The notes: generated from the letters alone by a model not told the origin. A stretch of 44,290 nucleotides of DNA from Castellaniella sp049673105 (GCF_049673105.1 NZ_JBATXG010000031.1:1-44290), one strand, 5' to 3'. Positions 16,336-24,909 are shown, numbered from the stretch's first letter. Numbers and translations are program-made.

Positions 16336-16350
16336 TGCCCGATCCGGGCA
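16336..16350 (-). promoter_or_regulatory. Small hairpin before the trpB start
   Basis: TGCCCG (16336-16341) and CGGGCA (16345-16350) form a perfect 6-bp stem with a 3-nt loop, ending 20 nt before the GTG start of trpB. Upstream, TAAAAT on the minus strand (16380-16385) could be a -10, although no -35 goes with it. There is no U-run and no tryptophan-rich leader peptide, so classical attenuation is not supported. Confidence 0.3.
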
Positions 16351-16439
16351 GGCGGACCACCGCGGCCAGCCAATCCTGCATTTTAGCAGCGCAGGCCGAC
16401 GACAGCGCCCGACGGCTGCAGCCGCCCTGTTCTGCACGG

Positions 16440-18638
16440 CTACTGGCGGCTGGCCTGGACGCCCGGCAGCTCGTTGACGGCATCCAGCGCCTGGCGGATC
16501 TGCGTGCCGTCGCGCACTTCGATGGTGAACACCATATGGGCCAGTGACCGGCGGCTGTGGGTGGTGACTCGCACCACCCGCAAGCGCAGGCGAGCAAAGA
16601 TTTCCGACAGGTCGCGCAGCAGATTGGGCCGATCCTGAGCATGAATGCTCAGGTCGACCGGATACAGCGCCTGGCCGGTTTCTCCCCAGGCTACCTGGAT
16701 GCAGCGTTCGGGGTGCCGCTGCGCCAAAGCGGCCCAGGATGCGCAATCCTGCCGGTGTATGGATACTCCCCGCCCGCGGGTGACGAAACCCTGGATGGCG
16801 TCGGGCGGTGCGGGCCGGCAGCAACGGGCCAGCTGCGTCAGCAGGGAATCGACCCCCACCACCAGCACCCCGCTTTTCCCGGTGCGCGCCACACTGCCGG
16901 CATCGCTGGCATAGACACGTGCGCCATCCGAATCAATGGGGGCGGGTTCGGGTTCACGGAACACATGATCGATCTGCCGCAAACTGAATTCTTCTTTGGC
17001 GGCAGCCACATACAGATCGTCGGCGCGAGCGAACCCCAGCTGCTGGGCCAACTGTTCCTGGTTGATGGCGGTTTTGCCCAGCCGCTGCAGTTCTTTTTCG
17101 ACCAGCGCTTGTCCCTGGGCGATACGCTGCTGCAATTCCACCGCATTGAACCAGGCCCGGACTTTGGAGCGCGCGCGCGGACTGGCCAGGTAGCCCAGCT
17201 GCGGGTTGAGCCAGTCTCGTGACGGTCCGCCGGATTTGGCCGCGATGATTTCAACCGTCTGCCCGGTACGCAGCGGCGTGGACAAAGGCACCATCTGGCC
17301 ATCCACGCGGGCGCCCCGGCACCGGTGTCCCAGATCGGTATGCAGCAGATAGGCGAAGTCGACCGCAGTGGAGCCTTCCGGCAATTCCAGCACCCGCGCC
17401 TGCGGCGTCATCACGTAAATACGCCGCTCGCTGGCCGGGGCTTCGGGGGCGGGGGCGTCCCCGCCGTCTTCCTTCCAGGCCAGCAATTGGCGCATCCAGG
17501 AGACTTTCTGGTCGTAGTCCCCCGCTGCGGCGACCTGCCCGCCGCGCGCGCCCGCTTCTTTGTAGCGCCAGTGCGCCGCCATCCCGAATTCGGCGAAACG
17601 GTGCATGTCCTGGGTGCGGATTTGCACCTCGAAGGCCCGGCCCTGCTCGTCGGCCACCACCGTATGCAAAGAACGATACCCATTGGGTTTGGGCCGCGCG
17701 ATGTAATCGTCGAATTCTTCCGGCACGGGGGTCCACATGGCATGCACCAGCGCCAGCACCGCATAGCAGGTGCGCTCGTCATCCACGATCACACGCAGGG
17801 CCCGCAAATCGAACAACTGCTGAAATTCCAGATGCTTCATGCGCATCTTGTTCCAGATGCTGTAGATGTGCTTGGGGCGACCGCTGATCTCGGCCTGGAT
17901 ACGCGCATCGTTCAGCGCCGCCTGCAAGCGCTCGACCACATCGTCGATGAACGCTTCGCGCTCGGCGCGTTTTTCTTCCAGCTGGCTGGCGATGGATTTG
18001 TAGACATCGGGCTGCAGAAAGCGAAAGGCCAGGTCTTCCATTTCCCATTTCAACTGCCAGATGCCCAGACGATTGGCCAGCGGGGTATACAAGGCCATCG
18101 TTTCCTGCGCGAATTCACGCGGGCAGGGCGTGCGCGTCGCCGCAAACCAGCGCAGCGACTGCAGGCGCGAGGCCAGCCGCATCAAGACAATGCGCAAATC
18201 GGCCGCCATCGCCAGCAGCATCTTGCGCTGCATTTCCTTTTGGTCGGCCCCGGAGGAGTCCGTCGCCCGTCCGGTGACCGCGCCCAGATGCAACAAAGCA
18301 CGGGTGCCCTGCACCAGCGTGGCGACTTCCGGCCCGAAGGCCTTGCGCAAAGGATCGGTGCGCGACAATTCGCCGGCAGGCACCGGCTGGACCGCCAGCA
18401 AGGCGCCGGCCCGCGTGGCCGCATCGGACCCCAGATCCCGCAGGATCAACACGACCGCCGCGCAATGCGCATCCAGCGGCTCGCCCGTGCTGGCTCTGAC
18501 CTGGCGCAACGGTTCGCTGACCCAATCCACCGCCTGGCGCAACAGGGCGGCCCCCTCGGCATCCAGGCCCTGGACCGCAGCCTGGAACCAGGCAGGGTCG
18601 AAGGGATCGGTCAGGAAGGTTTGCGAGGAAGCGCTCAT
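16440..18638 (-). CDS. relA: GTP pyrophosphokinase RelA (ppGpp synthetase I)
   Basis: A 732-residue long RSH protein that makes (p)ppGpp on stalled ribosomes. The N-terminal hydrolase-like domain has lost the HD residues (the helix around 64-85 reads LILRDLGSDAATRAGALLAV), so hydrolysis is not expected. The synthetase domain (about 230-400) has the EFDD motif at 308-311, the acidic ExDD form of monofunctional RelA rather than the RxKD form of bifunctional SpoT/Rel. TGS (about 415-475), a cysteine-bearing zinc-finger-like region (LARCCRPAPPD, RQDC) and a C-terminal ACT domain (about 660-730) follow. SpoT must be encoded elsewhere. It is 125 nt upstream of trpB in the same direction. Confidence 0.95.
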   Translation of the reverse strand: MSASSQTFLTDPFDPAWFQAAVQGLDAEGAALLRQAVDWVSEPLRQVRASTGEPLDAHCAAVVLILRDLGSDAATRAGALLAVQPVPAGELSRTDPLRKAFGPEVATLVQGTRALLHLGAVTGRATDSSGADQKEMQRKMLLAMAADLRIVLMRLASRLQSLRWFAATRTPCPREFAQETMALYTPLANRLGIWQLKWEMEDLAFRFLQPDVYKSIASQLEEKRAEREAFIDDVVERLQAALNDARIQAEISGRPKHIYSIWNKMRMKHLEFQQLFDLRALRVIVDDERTCYAVLALVHAMWTPVPEEFDDYIARPKPNGYRSLHTVVADEQGRAFEVQIRTQDMHRFAEFGMAAHWRYKEAGARGGQVAAAGDYDQKVSWMRQLLAWKEDGGDAPAPEAPASERRIYVMTPQARVLELPEGSTAVDFAYLLHTDLGHRCRGARVDGQMVPLSTPLRTGQTVEIIAAKSGGPSRDWLNPQLGYLASPRARSKVRAWFNAVELQQRIAQGQALVEKELQRLGKTAINQEQLAQQLGFARADDLYVAAAKEEFSLRQIDHVFREPEPAPIDSDGARVYASDAGSVARTGKSGVLVVGVDSLLTQLARCCRPAPPDAIQGFVTRGRGVSIHRQDCASWAALAQRHPERCIQVAWGETGQALYPVDLSIHAQDRPNLLRDLSEIFARLRLRVVRVTTHSRRSLAHMVFTIEVRDGTQIRQALDAVNELPGVQASRQ

Positions 18639-18858
18639 GGCAAGGACAGACGAGGAAAACAGCCCGAACGGGCCACCCCTCTATACTACCTTGAGTCCCC
18701 CGCTCTGCGGACGCCATCACCCGCCCGCAGCCGCCTTATCACCATTCGATATGGCTCACCCCTATACCCATATCGGGCTCCCCGGGTTCTCCCTGATAAA
18801 TTCGGTAAAATCCCCCCTGGCCTTTGTTGGCCCCCGTTTGCCTGCCGGAGTACCGTTC

Positions 18859-19185
18859 ATGACCCACGTCGTTACCGAAAACTGTATCAAATGTAAATAT
18901 ACCGACTGCGTCGACGTCTGTCCGGTGGACTGCTTTCGTGAAGGGCCGAACTTCCTGGTCATCGACCCCGAAGAATGCATCGACTGCGCGGTCTGTGTGC
19001 CCGAATGCCCCGCCAATGCCATCTTCGCCGAAGAAGACGTGCCCCAGGACCAGGTGGATTACATCCCCTTGAATGCCGAACTGTCCCCCATCTTCGGCCC
19101 CATCAACCGGTCGATTTCCCCGCTGGACGGCGCAGACGACTGGAACGGCGTGGCCGACAAACTCAAATATCTGGAACGCCCCTGA
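18859..19185 (+). CDS. fdxA: 7Fe ferredoxin FdxA
   Basis: A 108-residue ferredoxin of the Azotobacter FdI type holding one 3Fe-4S and one 4Fe-4S cluster. Cys9, Cys17 and Cys50 are placed for the 3Fe cluster and Cys21, Cys40, Cys43 and Cys46 for the 4Fe cluster, with extra Cys12 and Cys25 as in FdI. The C-terminal extension PIFGPINRSISPLDGADDW is typical of the long FdxA form. The frame is open upstream, but MTHVVTENCIKCKYTDC with GGAG at 18847-18850 marks the start. Divergent from relA. Its electron partners are not evident from the neighbours. Confidence 0.95.
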   Translation: MTHVVTENCIKCKYTDCVDVCPVDCFREGPNFLVIDPEECIDCAVCVPECPANAIFAEEDVPQDQVDYIPLNAELSPIFGPINRSISPLDGADDWNGVADKLKYLERP

Positions 19186-19275
19186 TCAGCGGCGCCGGCG
19201 CATCTGTTTGCAAAACCCCACATACACCAGGGGGAATCGCTCACATCGGGTAATTCCCGTAGCGCATCGTAACGA

Positions 19276-19304
19276 TTGACGGTACTTTAAGTCCATCCTA
19301 TCGA
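19276..19304 (+). promoter_or_regulatory. Candidate promoter of the PHB depolymerase gene
   Basis: TTGACG (19276-19281, five of six) and TATCGA (19299-19304, three of six) are spaced by 17 nt in the 169-bp gap before the depolymerase start. The -10 is weak, so this is only the best candidate in the gap. Confidence 0.32.
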
Positions 19305-19354
19305 TATTGCAGCGCACGATCTGCGCTGCCGCCGACCACCGGAAGCATCCATCC

Positions 19355-20572
19355 ATGCTGTACGACCTCCACGAGCTGCAACGCTCTCTTCTGGCTCCCT
19401 TCACCGCTTTCACGGAAACGGGTTCCCAGCTGTTTTCCAACCCCTACAGCCCTCTTGCCTACACACCGCTGTCCCGGCAGTTCGCCGCCACCTACGAACT
19501 CGCCCACCGCGTGGGCAAAGACTACGAAAAACCGGCCTGGAACCTGCCCGTCACGATGATCAACAAGCGCGAGGTCGCCGTCACCGAAGACCTCGCCCTG
19601 GCGCTGCCTTTTTGCCGTCTGATGCATTTCCGGCGCGACACCAAACGGCAGGGCCCCTGTGTCCTGCTGGTGGCGCCCCTGTCGGGCCATCACAGTACGC
19701 TGCTGCGCGACACCGTGCGCGCCCTGCTGCCCAACCACGACATTTACGTCACCGACTGGATCGACGCCCGCATGGTGCCCGCCGCCGACGGCACGTTCGG
19801 ACTGGACGATTATGTGCACTACATCCAGGCCTTTCTGCGCCACCTGGGGCCGGATACGCATGTGATCTCGGTCTGCCAGCCCACGGTGCCGGTGCTGGCG
19901 GCTATTTCTTTGCTGGCCAGCGCCGAAGACCCCTGCCAGCCCCGCAGCATGATCATGATGGGCGGCCCGATCGACACGCGCAAATCCCCCACGCAAGTCA
20001 ACCGCCTGGCCACCACCAAACCCTATGCCTGGTTCGAAGACAACCTGATCCACCGCGTGCCGTCCCGCTACCCCGGCGCCGGGCGCTTTGTGTATCCCGG
20101 CTTCCTGCAGCATGCGGGCTTCGTCGCCATGAATCCCGACCGCCACCTGAAGTCCCACTACGAGTTCTACCTGGATCTGCTGCGCGGCGACGACAACGAC
20201 GCCGAGGCCCACCGCCGCTTCTACGACGAATACAACGCCGTGCTGGACATGCCGGCGCGCTTCTACCTGGACACCATCCGCACCGTGTTCCAGGAATTCC
20301 GCCTGCCTCAGGGCACCTGGACCATTGATGGCCATCTGGTCGAACCCGCCGCCATCCGCAAGACCGCCCTGATGACCATCGAGGGCGAACTCGATGACAT
20401 TTCAGGCTCTGGTCAGACCCACGCGGCCCATCACCTGTGCGCCAACCTGTCGCCCTCAAAACGGGAAATCCACACCGCCAAAGACTGCGGCCACTATGGG
20501 ATTTTCTCCGGACGCCGGTGGCGTTCGCAGATCTGTCCTAAAATTTCGGCGTTCATCCGCGCCCACGCCTGA
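19355..20572 (+). CDS. phaZ: Intracellular polyhydroxybutyrate depolymerase
   Basis: A 405-residue intracellular PHB depolymerase that mobilises the amorphous polymer inside storage granules. The alpha/beta-hydrolase nucleophile is a cysteine (Cys174 in VISVCQPTVPV), the hallmark of the PhaZa1 type of Cupriavidus, with the acid near Asp347-348 (EGELDDISG) and His380 (DCGHYGIFSG). No signal peptide is present, as expected of an intracellular enzyme. It begins at ATG 19355 with GGAAG upstream; an earlier in-frame TTG is less likely. No polymer synthase is nearby. The organism probably stores PHB. Confidence 0.92.
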   Translation: MLYDLHELQRSLLAPFTAFTETGSQLFSNPYSPLAYTPLSRQFAATYELAHRVGKDYEKPAWNLPVTMINKREVAVTEDLALALPFCRLMHFRRDTKRQGPCVLLVAPLSGHHSTLLRDTVRALLPNHDIYVTDWIDARMVPAADGTFGLDDYVHYIQAFLRHLGPDTHVISVCQPTVPVLAAISLLASAEDPCQPRSMIMMGGPIDTRKSPTQVNRLATTKPYAWFEDNLIHRVPSRYPGAGRFVYPGFLQHAGFVAMNPDRHLKSHYEFYLDLLRGDDNDAEAHRRFYDEYNAVLDMPARFYLDTIRTVFQEFRLPQGTWTIDGHLVEPAAIRKTALMTIEGELDDISGSGQTHAAHHLCANLSPSKREIHTAKDCGHYGIFSGRRWRSQICPKISAFIRAHA

Positions 20573-20584
20573 TTCATCGCGTCC

Positions 20585-20619
20585 GCCTGCCACACCCGGG
20601 CCTCGGCCCGGGCGCAGGC
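20585..20619. promoter_or_regulatory. Strong hairpin between phaZ and rnfB
   Basis: CCCGGGC (20595-20601) pairs with GCCCGGG (20606-20612) around a CTCG loop, and an outer stem GCCTGC (20585-20590) pairs with GCAGGC (20614-20619). There is no U-run, so it is not a standard intrinsic terminator; it may stabilise the 3' end of the phaZ message or mark a Rho-dependent end. Confidence 0.45.
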
Positions 20620-20676
20620 CTGCTCCGCGCTGAATGCAGCCAGGCAGCGGTGTTTTCAGCGCAATCCGTTCTTCTC

Positions 20677-21288
20677 ATGGCCTCTCTCGTTGACGATCTG
20701 GACACCCTGCTGCCGCAGACGCAGTGCGGGCAATGCGGCTTTGACGGCTGCCGCCCCTATGCGCAAGCCATGGCCGACGGTCGGGCGGACGTCAATCGCT
20801 GCCCGCCCGGCGGCCCGCAGACCATCGCCGCCCTGGCGCAACGACTGGACCGTCCGGCCAGACCGCTGGACCCGGCCTGCGGCGTCCACCAGCCATTTCG
20901 CATCGCGCTGATCGACGAAGAACACTGTATCGGCTGCACCCTGTGCATCCAGGCCTGTCCCGTGGACGCCATCCTGGGGGCCAATCAGTCCATGCACACC
21001 GTCATCGAGGCCGACTGCACGGGCTGTGAACTGTGCGTTGCCCCCTGTCCAGTCGACTGCATCACCATGGTGCCCGCCGACCGCGACTGGACACGCGCCG
21101 ACGCCCAGGCAGCCCGTCAACGCTACCAATCGCGCAATGCGCGATTGAGCGCCCGTCACGCCGAATCGGCGGGGCTGGCGGCCCGCACACTGGCCAACAA
21201 GCCAGCCCTGGCGACGCCATCCACCACCCACGACAAACAAGACCGCATCGCCCAGGCCCTGGCCAGGGCGCGGGCCAGACGCTCATGA
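20677..21288 (+). CDS. rnfB: RnfB/RsxB-like iron-sulfur protein without membrane anchor
   Basis: A 203-residue protein with the cluster pattern of RnfB, the electron-input subunit of the Rnf/Rsx complex. The first 4Fe-4S site has Cys17, Cys20, Cys25 and Cys42 (QCGQCGFDGCRPYAQAM), and two ferredoxin-type sites follow (Cys84/87/90/94 and Cys114/117/120/124). The N-terminal membrane helix of true RnfB is missing and no other rnf gene is nearby. The C-terminal third is Ala/Arg-rich and carries no cluster. A GTG nine codons upstream is an alternative start. Its stop overlaps the nth start (ATGA). Its role may be electron supply to an unknown acceptor, or support for the Fe-S enzyme Nth. Confidence 0.8.
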   Translation: MASLVDDLDTLLPQTQCGQCGFDGCRPYAQAMADGRADVNRCPPGGPQTIAALAQRLDRPARPLDPACGVHQPFRIALIDEEHCIGCTLCIQACPVDAILGANQSMHTVIEADCTGCELCVAPCPVDCITMVPADRDWTRADAQAARQRYQSRNARLSARHAESAGLAARTLANKPALATPSTTHDKQDRIAQALARARARRS

Positions 21289-21923
21289 AACGTGCCGCCA
21301 TCGAGGAATGCTTCCGCCGCTTTCAGGAAGCTAACCCCCGCCCCCAGACCGAGCTGGAATACGGCGACACGTTTCAGCTGCTGATCGCCGTGATGCTGTC
21401 GGCCCAGGCCACCGACCGTTCGGTCAATCTGGCCACCCGCAAGTTCTTTCCCAAGCACGGCACCCCGGAAGGTCTGCTGACCCTGGGCGAGGATGGCCTG
21501 CTGGATGCCATCCGCACCATCGGGCTGTACAAGACCAAGGCCCGCAACGTCATCCGTACCTGTGAGCTGCTGCTGGAACGCCACGGCGGCCAAGTACCCG
21601 ACCGTCGCGAAGACCTGGAGGCCCTGCCCGGCGTCGGACGAAAAACCGCCAATGTCGTGCTGAATACGGCGTTCCGCCAGATTGCCATGGCGGTGGACAC
21701 CCACATCTTCCGCGTCTCCAATCGCACCGGCATCGCACCAGGCAAGACCGTGCTGGCCGTCGAGCAGGCCCTGCTGAAGCGGGTGCCGAAAGCCTATTTG
21801 CTGGATGCCCACCACTGGCTGATCCTGCATGGCCGCTATGTCTGTGTGGCCCGCAAGCCGAAATGCCCGCAATGTCCGATCAGCGATCTGTGCGACTACC
21901 CGGACAAGACCCGGCCCGATTAG
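21285..21923 (+). CDS. nth: Endonuclease III
   Basis: A 212-residue DNA glycosylase/AP lyase that removes oxidised pyrimidines. The helix-hairpin-helix is LPGVGRKTANVV with catalytic Lys120, Asp138 follows in VDTHIFRVSNR, and the 4Fe-4S ligands are Cys187, Cys194, Cys197 and Cys203, at exactly the positions of the E. coli enzyme. The ATG overlaps the rnfB stop. The rnfB-nth coupling is widespread in proteobacteria. A frame extending upstream to 21033 is only the shadow of rnfB. Confidence 0.97.
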   Translation: MKRAAIEECFRRFQEANPRPQTELEYGDTFQLLIAVMLSAQATDRSVNLATRKFFPKHGTPEGLLTLGEDGLLDAIRTIGLYKTKARNVIRTCELLLERHGGQVPDRREDLEALPGVGRKTANVVLNTAFRQIAMAVDTHIFRVSNRTGIAPGKTVLAVEQALLKRVPKAYLLDAHHWLILHGRYVCVARKPKCPQCPISDLCDYPDKTRPD

Positions 21924-22057
21924 GCTGAATTGCTGCGGCGCGGCATTTTCATCTGACGCCGGGGAAACTCTGAGAAACCCCTATAGAGGCCTCTGTCGAT
22001 CCGTCTCATACTTGAGCCATCAAGCAGCGGTGCATTGCAACAGGACCCCTGGGTACT

Positions 22058-22840
22058 ATGGACACGAATCAATCCGTCATTCTCGAAACCCGACACCTCA
22101 GCAAAGCCTTCCGGGGATTCATCGCCGTCGATGACGTCAGTCTTTCTGTCCAACGGGGTCACATCCACGCCCTCATCGGCCCCAACGGGGCCGGCAAGAC
22201 CACCTGCTTCAATCTGCTCAGCAAATTTCTGACACCCACCCAAGGCCAGATCTTCTTTAACGGCCAGGAAATCACGCGCGACAGGCCCGCCGGCATCGCG
22301 CGCAAGGGCATCATCCGCTCATTCCAGATTTCCGCCGTCTTTCCCCAATTGTCCGTCCGCGACAACGTGCGCATCGCCTTGCAGCGCAACACCGGTCTGT
22401 CCTTTCATTTCTGGCGCGGCGAGACCAGCCTGCGCCACCTGGATGCCCGCGCGCTGGAATTGCTGGACGAGGTCGGCCTGGCCGATTTCGCCGACGAACT
22501 GACCGTGAACCTGCCCTATGGCCGCAAGCGCGCCCTGGAAATCGCCACGACGCTGGCCATGGAACCCAGCCTGATGCTGCTGGACGAACCCACTCAGGGC
22601 ATGGGTCACGAAGACGTCGACCGTGTCACTCAGCTGATCAAGCAGGTCAGCGCGGGGCGCACCATTCTGATGGTCGAGCACAACATGAAGGTCGTCTCCT
22701 CCATCGCCGACCGGATCACGGTCCTGGCCCGAGGCGCCGTGCTGGCCGAAGGCGACTACGCCGCCGTGTCGAACAATCCCGCCGTCATGGAAGCCTATAT
22801 GGGCACCACCCAAGGCGAACTCGAAGGAGCACAGGCATGA
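22058..22840 (+). CDS. livG: HAAT ABC transporter ATPase, LivG-like (system 1)
   Basis: A 260-residue ATP-binding subunit. Walker A is GPNGAGKTT (about residues 47-55), the signature region is LPYGRKRALEIAT, and Walker B is LMLLDEPTQGMG, followed by MVEHNMKVV with the switch histidine. The long insert after the Walker A (FFNGQEITRD, GIIRSFQISAVFPQLSV) and the LivG-type signature without LSGG place it with LivG. It is first in a five-gene operon, with the second ATPase starting inside its stop codon. The substrate cannot be deduced. Confidence 0.9.
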   Translation: MDTNQSVILETRHLSKAFRGFIAVDDVSLSVQRGHIHALIGPNGAGKTTCFNLLSKFLTPTQGQIFFNGQEITRDRPAGIARKGIIRSFQISAVFPQLSVRDNVRIALQRNTGLSFHFWRGETSLRHLDARALELLDEVGLADFADELTVNLPYGRKRALEIATTLAMEPSLMLLDEPTQGMGHEDVDRVTQLIKQVSAGRTILMVEHNMKVVSSIADRITVLARGAVLAEGDYAAVSNNPAVMEAYMGTTQGELEGAQA

Positions 22841-23556
22841 GCACGAACACACCTGCCCTCGAAATCTCCAACCTGCAAGCGTGGTATGGCGAATCCCACG
22901 TGCTGCACGGGGTCAACATGCGCGTCGAGCCTGGCCAGGTCGTCACGCTGCTGGGGCGCAACGGCGCAGGACGCACCACCACGCTGCGCGCGCTGCTGGG
23001 GCTGACCAGCCGTCGCACGGGTTCCATCCGCATCCAGGGGACAGAATCCATCCACTTTCCCACCTACCGCATCGCCCACCTGGGCATCGGTTACTGCCCC
23101 GAAGAGCGCGGCATCTTCGCCTCGCTGTCCTGCGAGGAAAACCTGCTGCTGCCGCCCACCGTGGGCAACACGCTGGGCGGGGGCATGTCGCTGGCAGAAA
23201 TCTACGATATGTTCCCCAACCTGCTAGAACGCCGGCATTCACCGGGCACCCGTCTGTCCGGCGGCGAACAGCAGATGCTGGCGGTCGCCCGCATCCTGCG
23301 CACGGGCGCCAACCTGCTCCTGCTCGATGAAATCTCCGAAGGCCTGGCTCCCGTCATAGTCCAGGCACTGGCCCGCATGATCACCACGCTCAAATCCAAG
23401 GGCTACACCATTGTCATGGTCGAGCAGAACTTCCGTTTCGCCGCCCCGCTGGCCGATCACTTCTACATCATGGAACACGGCCAGATCGTCGAAGAGTTCC
23501 CGGCGGCACGATTGTCGGAAAAACAAACCACGCTCGACAGCTTGCTGGGCGTCTAA
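22837..23556 (+). CDS. livF: HAAT ABC transporter ATPase, LivF-like, with Walker A arginine (system 1)
   Basis: A 239-residue LivF-like ATP-binding subunit. The Walker A reads GRNGAGRTTT (about residues 42-51), with arginine where lysine is normal. The signature LSGGEQQML and Walker B LLLLDEISEGLAP are otherwise complete, as are the Q-loop and MVEQNFRFAAPLAD, so it is probably an active enzyme or one that pairs with the normal LivG site. It overlaps livG by 4 nt. The reading is certain at the DNA level (codon CGC). I recall similar Arg-bearing LivF proteins in relatives but have not checked. Confidence 0.88.
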   Translation: MSTNTPALEISNLQAWYGESHVLHGVNMRVEPGQVVTLLGRNGAGRTTTLRALLGLTSRRTGSIRIQGTESIHFPTYRIAHLGIGYCPEERGIFASLSCEENLLLPPTVGNTLGGGMSLAEIYDMFPNLLERRHSPGTRLSGGEQQMLAVARILRTGANLLLLDEISEGLAPVIVQALARMITTLKSKGYTIVMVEQNFRFAAPLADHFYIMEHGQIVEEFPAARLSEKQTTLDSLLGV

Positions 23557-23609
23557 GGCCGATCCCGTCATACATTGCCGGCACAACCGGCTTTCTCAGG
23601 AGACTTCCC

Positions 23610-24821
23610 ATGAAATTGCGTACCCTATCCGCAGCACTTTCCATCGCTGGCATGGGTCTCGGTCTTTCCGCCCACGCCGCCGGCATCTCCGACGATGTCA
23701 TCCGCATCGGTTTCATCACGGACATGTCAGGGGTATACGCCGACATCGATGGCAACGGGGGGGCCGATGCCATCCGCATGGCCATCGCCGACATGGGGGG
23801 CGAGATCAATGGGAAAAAAATCGAACTGCTGACCGCCGACCACCAGAACAAGGCCGACATCGCCTCGGCGCGGGCCCGCGACTGGTTCGACACCCAGCAC
23901 ATGGACATGCTGGTGGGCGGCACGAATTCCGCCACGGCCCTGGCCATGGCCGGCGTGGCGGCTGAAAAGAAAAAGCCCTTTATCGCCATCGGGGCGGGTT
24001 CATCGCTGCTCACCAATGAAAAATGCACGCCCTATACCGTGCACTACGCCTATAACACCACAGCGCTCGCCAACGGCACCGGGTCGGCGGTGATCCGCGA
24101 AGGCGGCAAGAGCTGGTTCTTCCTGACAGCCGATTACGCCTTTGGCCATTCGCTGGAACAAGACACCGCCAAGGTCGTGAAAAAGGACGGCGGCACGGTG
24201 CTGGGCGAAGTCCGCGCCCCGCTGTCGACGACGGATTTCTCGTCTTTCCTGCTGCAGGCGCAAAGTTCCGGCGCCCAGGTGCTGGGACTGGCCAATGCGG
24301 GCGGAGACTTCATCAATTCCGTCAAGGCCGCCAAAGAATTCGGCATCACCAAGACCATGAAACTGGCCGGCCTGCTGGTGTTCATCAACGACGTCCATGC
24401 GCTGGGCCTGGACAACACCGCCGGCCTGTATCTGACGACCCCCTGGTACTGGAACCAATCCGACGACGCCCGCACCTGGGCCAAGCGCTTCTTCGACAAG
24501 CTGGGCCGGGCGCCGTCCTTTGTCCAGGCGGCGGATTACTCCGCTGCCCTGAACTACCTGAAGGCCGTCAAAGCCACCGGCACGGATGACGGCGACACCG
24601 TCATGCAGCAGCTGAAGTCCAACAAGATCAACGACATGTTCGCCAAGGACGCCTATATCCGCAAGGACGGCCTGTTCATGCACGATATGTACCTGGCACA
24701 AGTCAAACGTCCGGATCAGTCCAAGGCGCCTTGGGATTACTACAACATCATCCGCGACTTGCCGGCCGAATCTGTCTATGGCGCAGAATCGACCTCCACT
24801 TGCCCCCTGCTCAAGGGCTAA
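23610..24821 (+). CDS. Periplasmic substrate-binding protein of HAAT system 1
   Basis: A 403-residue binding protein of the Leu/Ile/Val (type I periplasmic) fold. A Sec signal peptide ends near residue 23 (SAHA before AGISDD). VIRIGFITDMSGVYADIDG starts the mature ligand-binding fold, and HQNKADIASARARDWFD and GGTNSATALAM line the pocket region. Two cysteines, one in NEKCTPYT and one in the C-terminal STCPLLKG, probably form a disulfide. The ligand is unknown; members of this group bind amino acids, amides or aromatic acids. It lies between the ATPases and the permeases of its operon. The protein at 26880-28079 is a close paralogue. Confidence 0.9.
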   Translation: MKLRTLSAALSIAGMGLGLSAHAAGISDDVIRIGFITDMSGVYADIDGNGGADAIRMAIADMGGEINGKKIELLTADHQNKADIASARARDWFDTQHMDMLVGGTNSATALAMAGVAAEKKKPFIAIGAGSSLLTNEKCTPYTVHYAYNTTALANGTGSAVIREGGKSWFFLTADYAFGHSLEQDTAKVVKKDGGTVLGEVRAPLSTTDFSSFLLQAQSSGAQVLGLANAGGDFINSVKAAKEFGITKTMKLAGLLVFINDVHALGLDNTAGLYLTTPWYWNQSDDARTWAKRFFDKLGRAPSFVQAADYSAALNYLKAVKATGTDDGDTVMQQLKSNKINDMFAKDAYIRKDGLFMHDMYLAQVKRPDQSKAPWDYYNIIRDLPAESVYGAESTSTCPLLKG

Positions 24822-24909
24822 TTTTGACACCCGACACGCATGACCTCGTCTCTCTGAGCCAGGTCATGCGTCCCTCGGCGCCCCAGTCACCCGCCTTTGC
24901 CGCAGCCCT

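Noticed and set aside
16316..16642. Upstream extension of the trpB frame into relA
   Set aside because: The extra residues are out-of-frame relA coding sequence; homologues begin at MKPY, encoded from the GTG at 16315.
18061..18858. Long frame upstream of fdxA overlapping relA
   Set aside because: It is antisense to relA and rich in Ser/Arg/Ala without features; fdxA has its own ribosome-binding site and canonical N-terminus.
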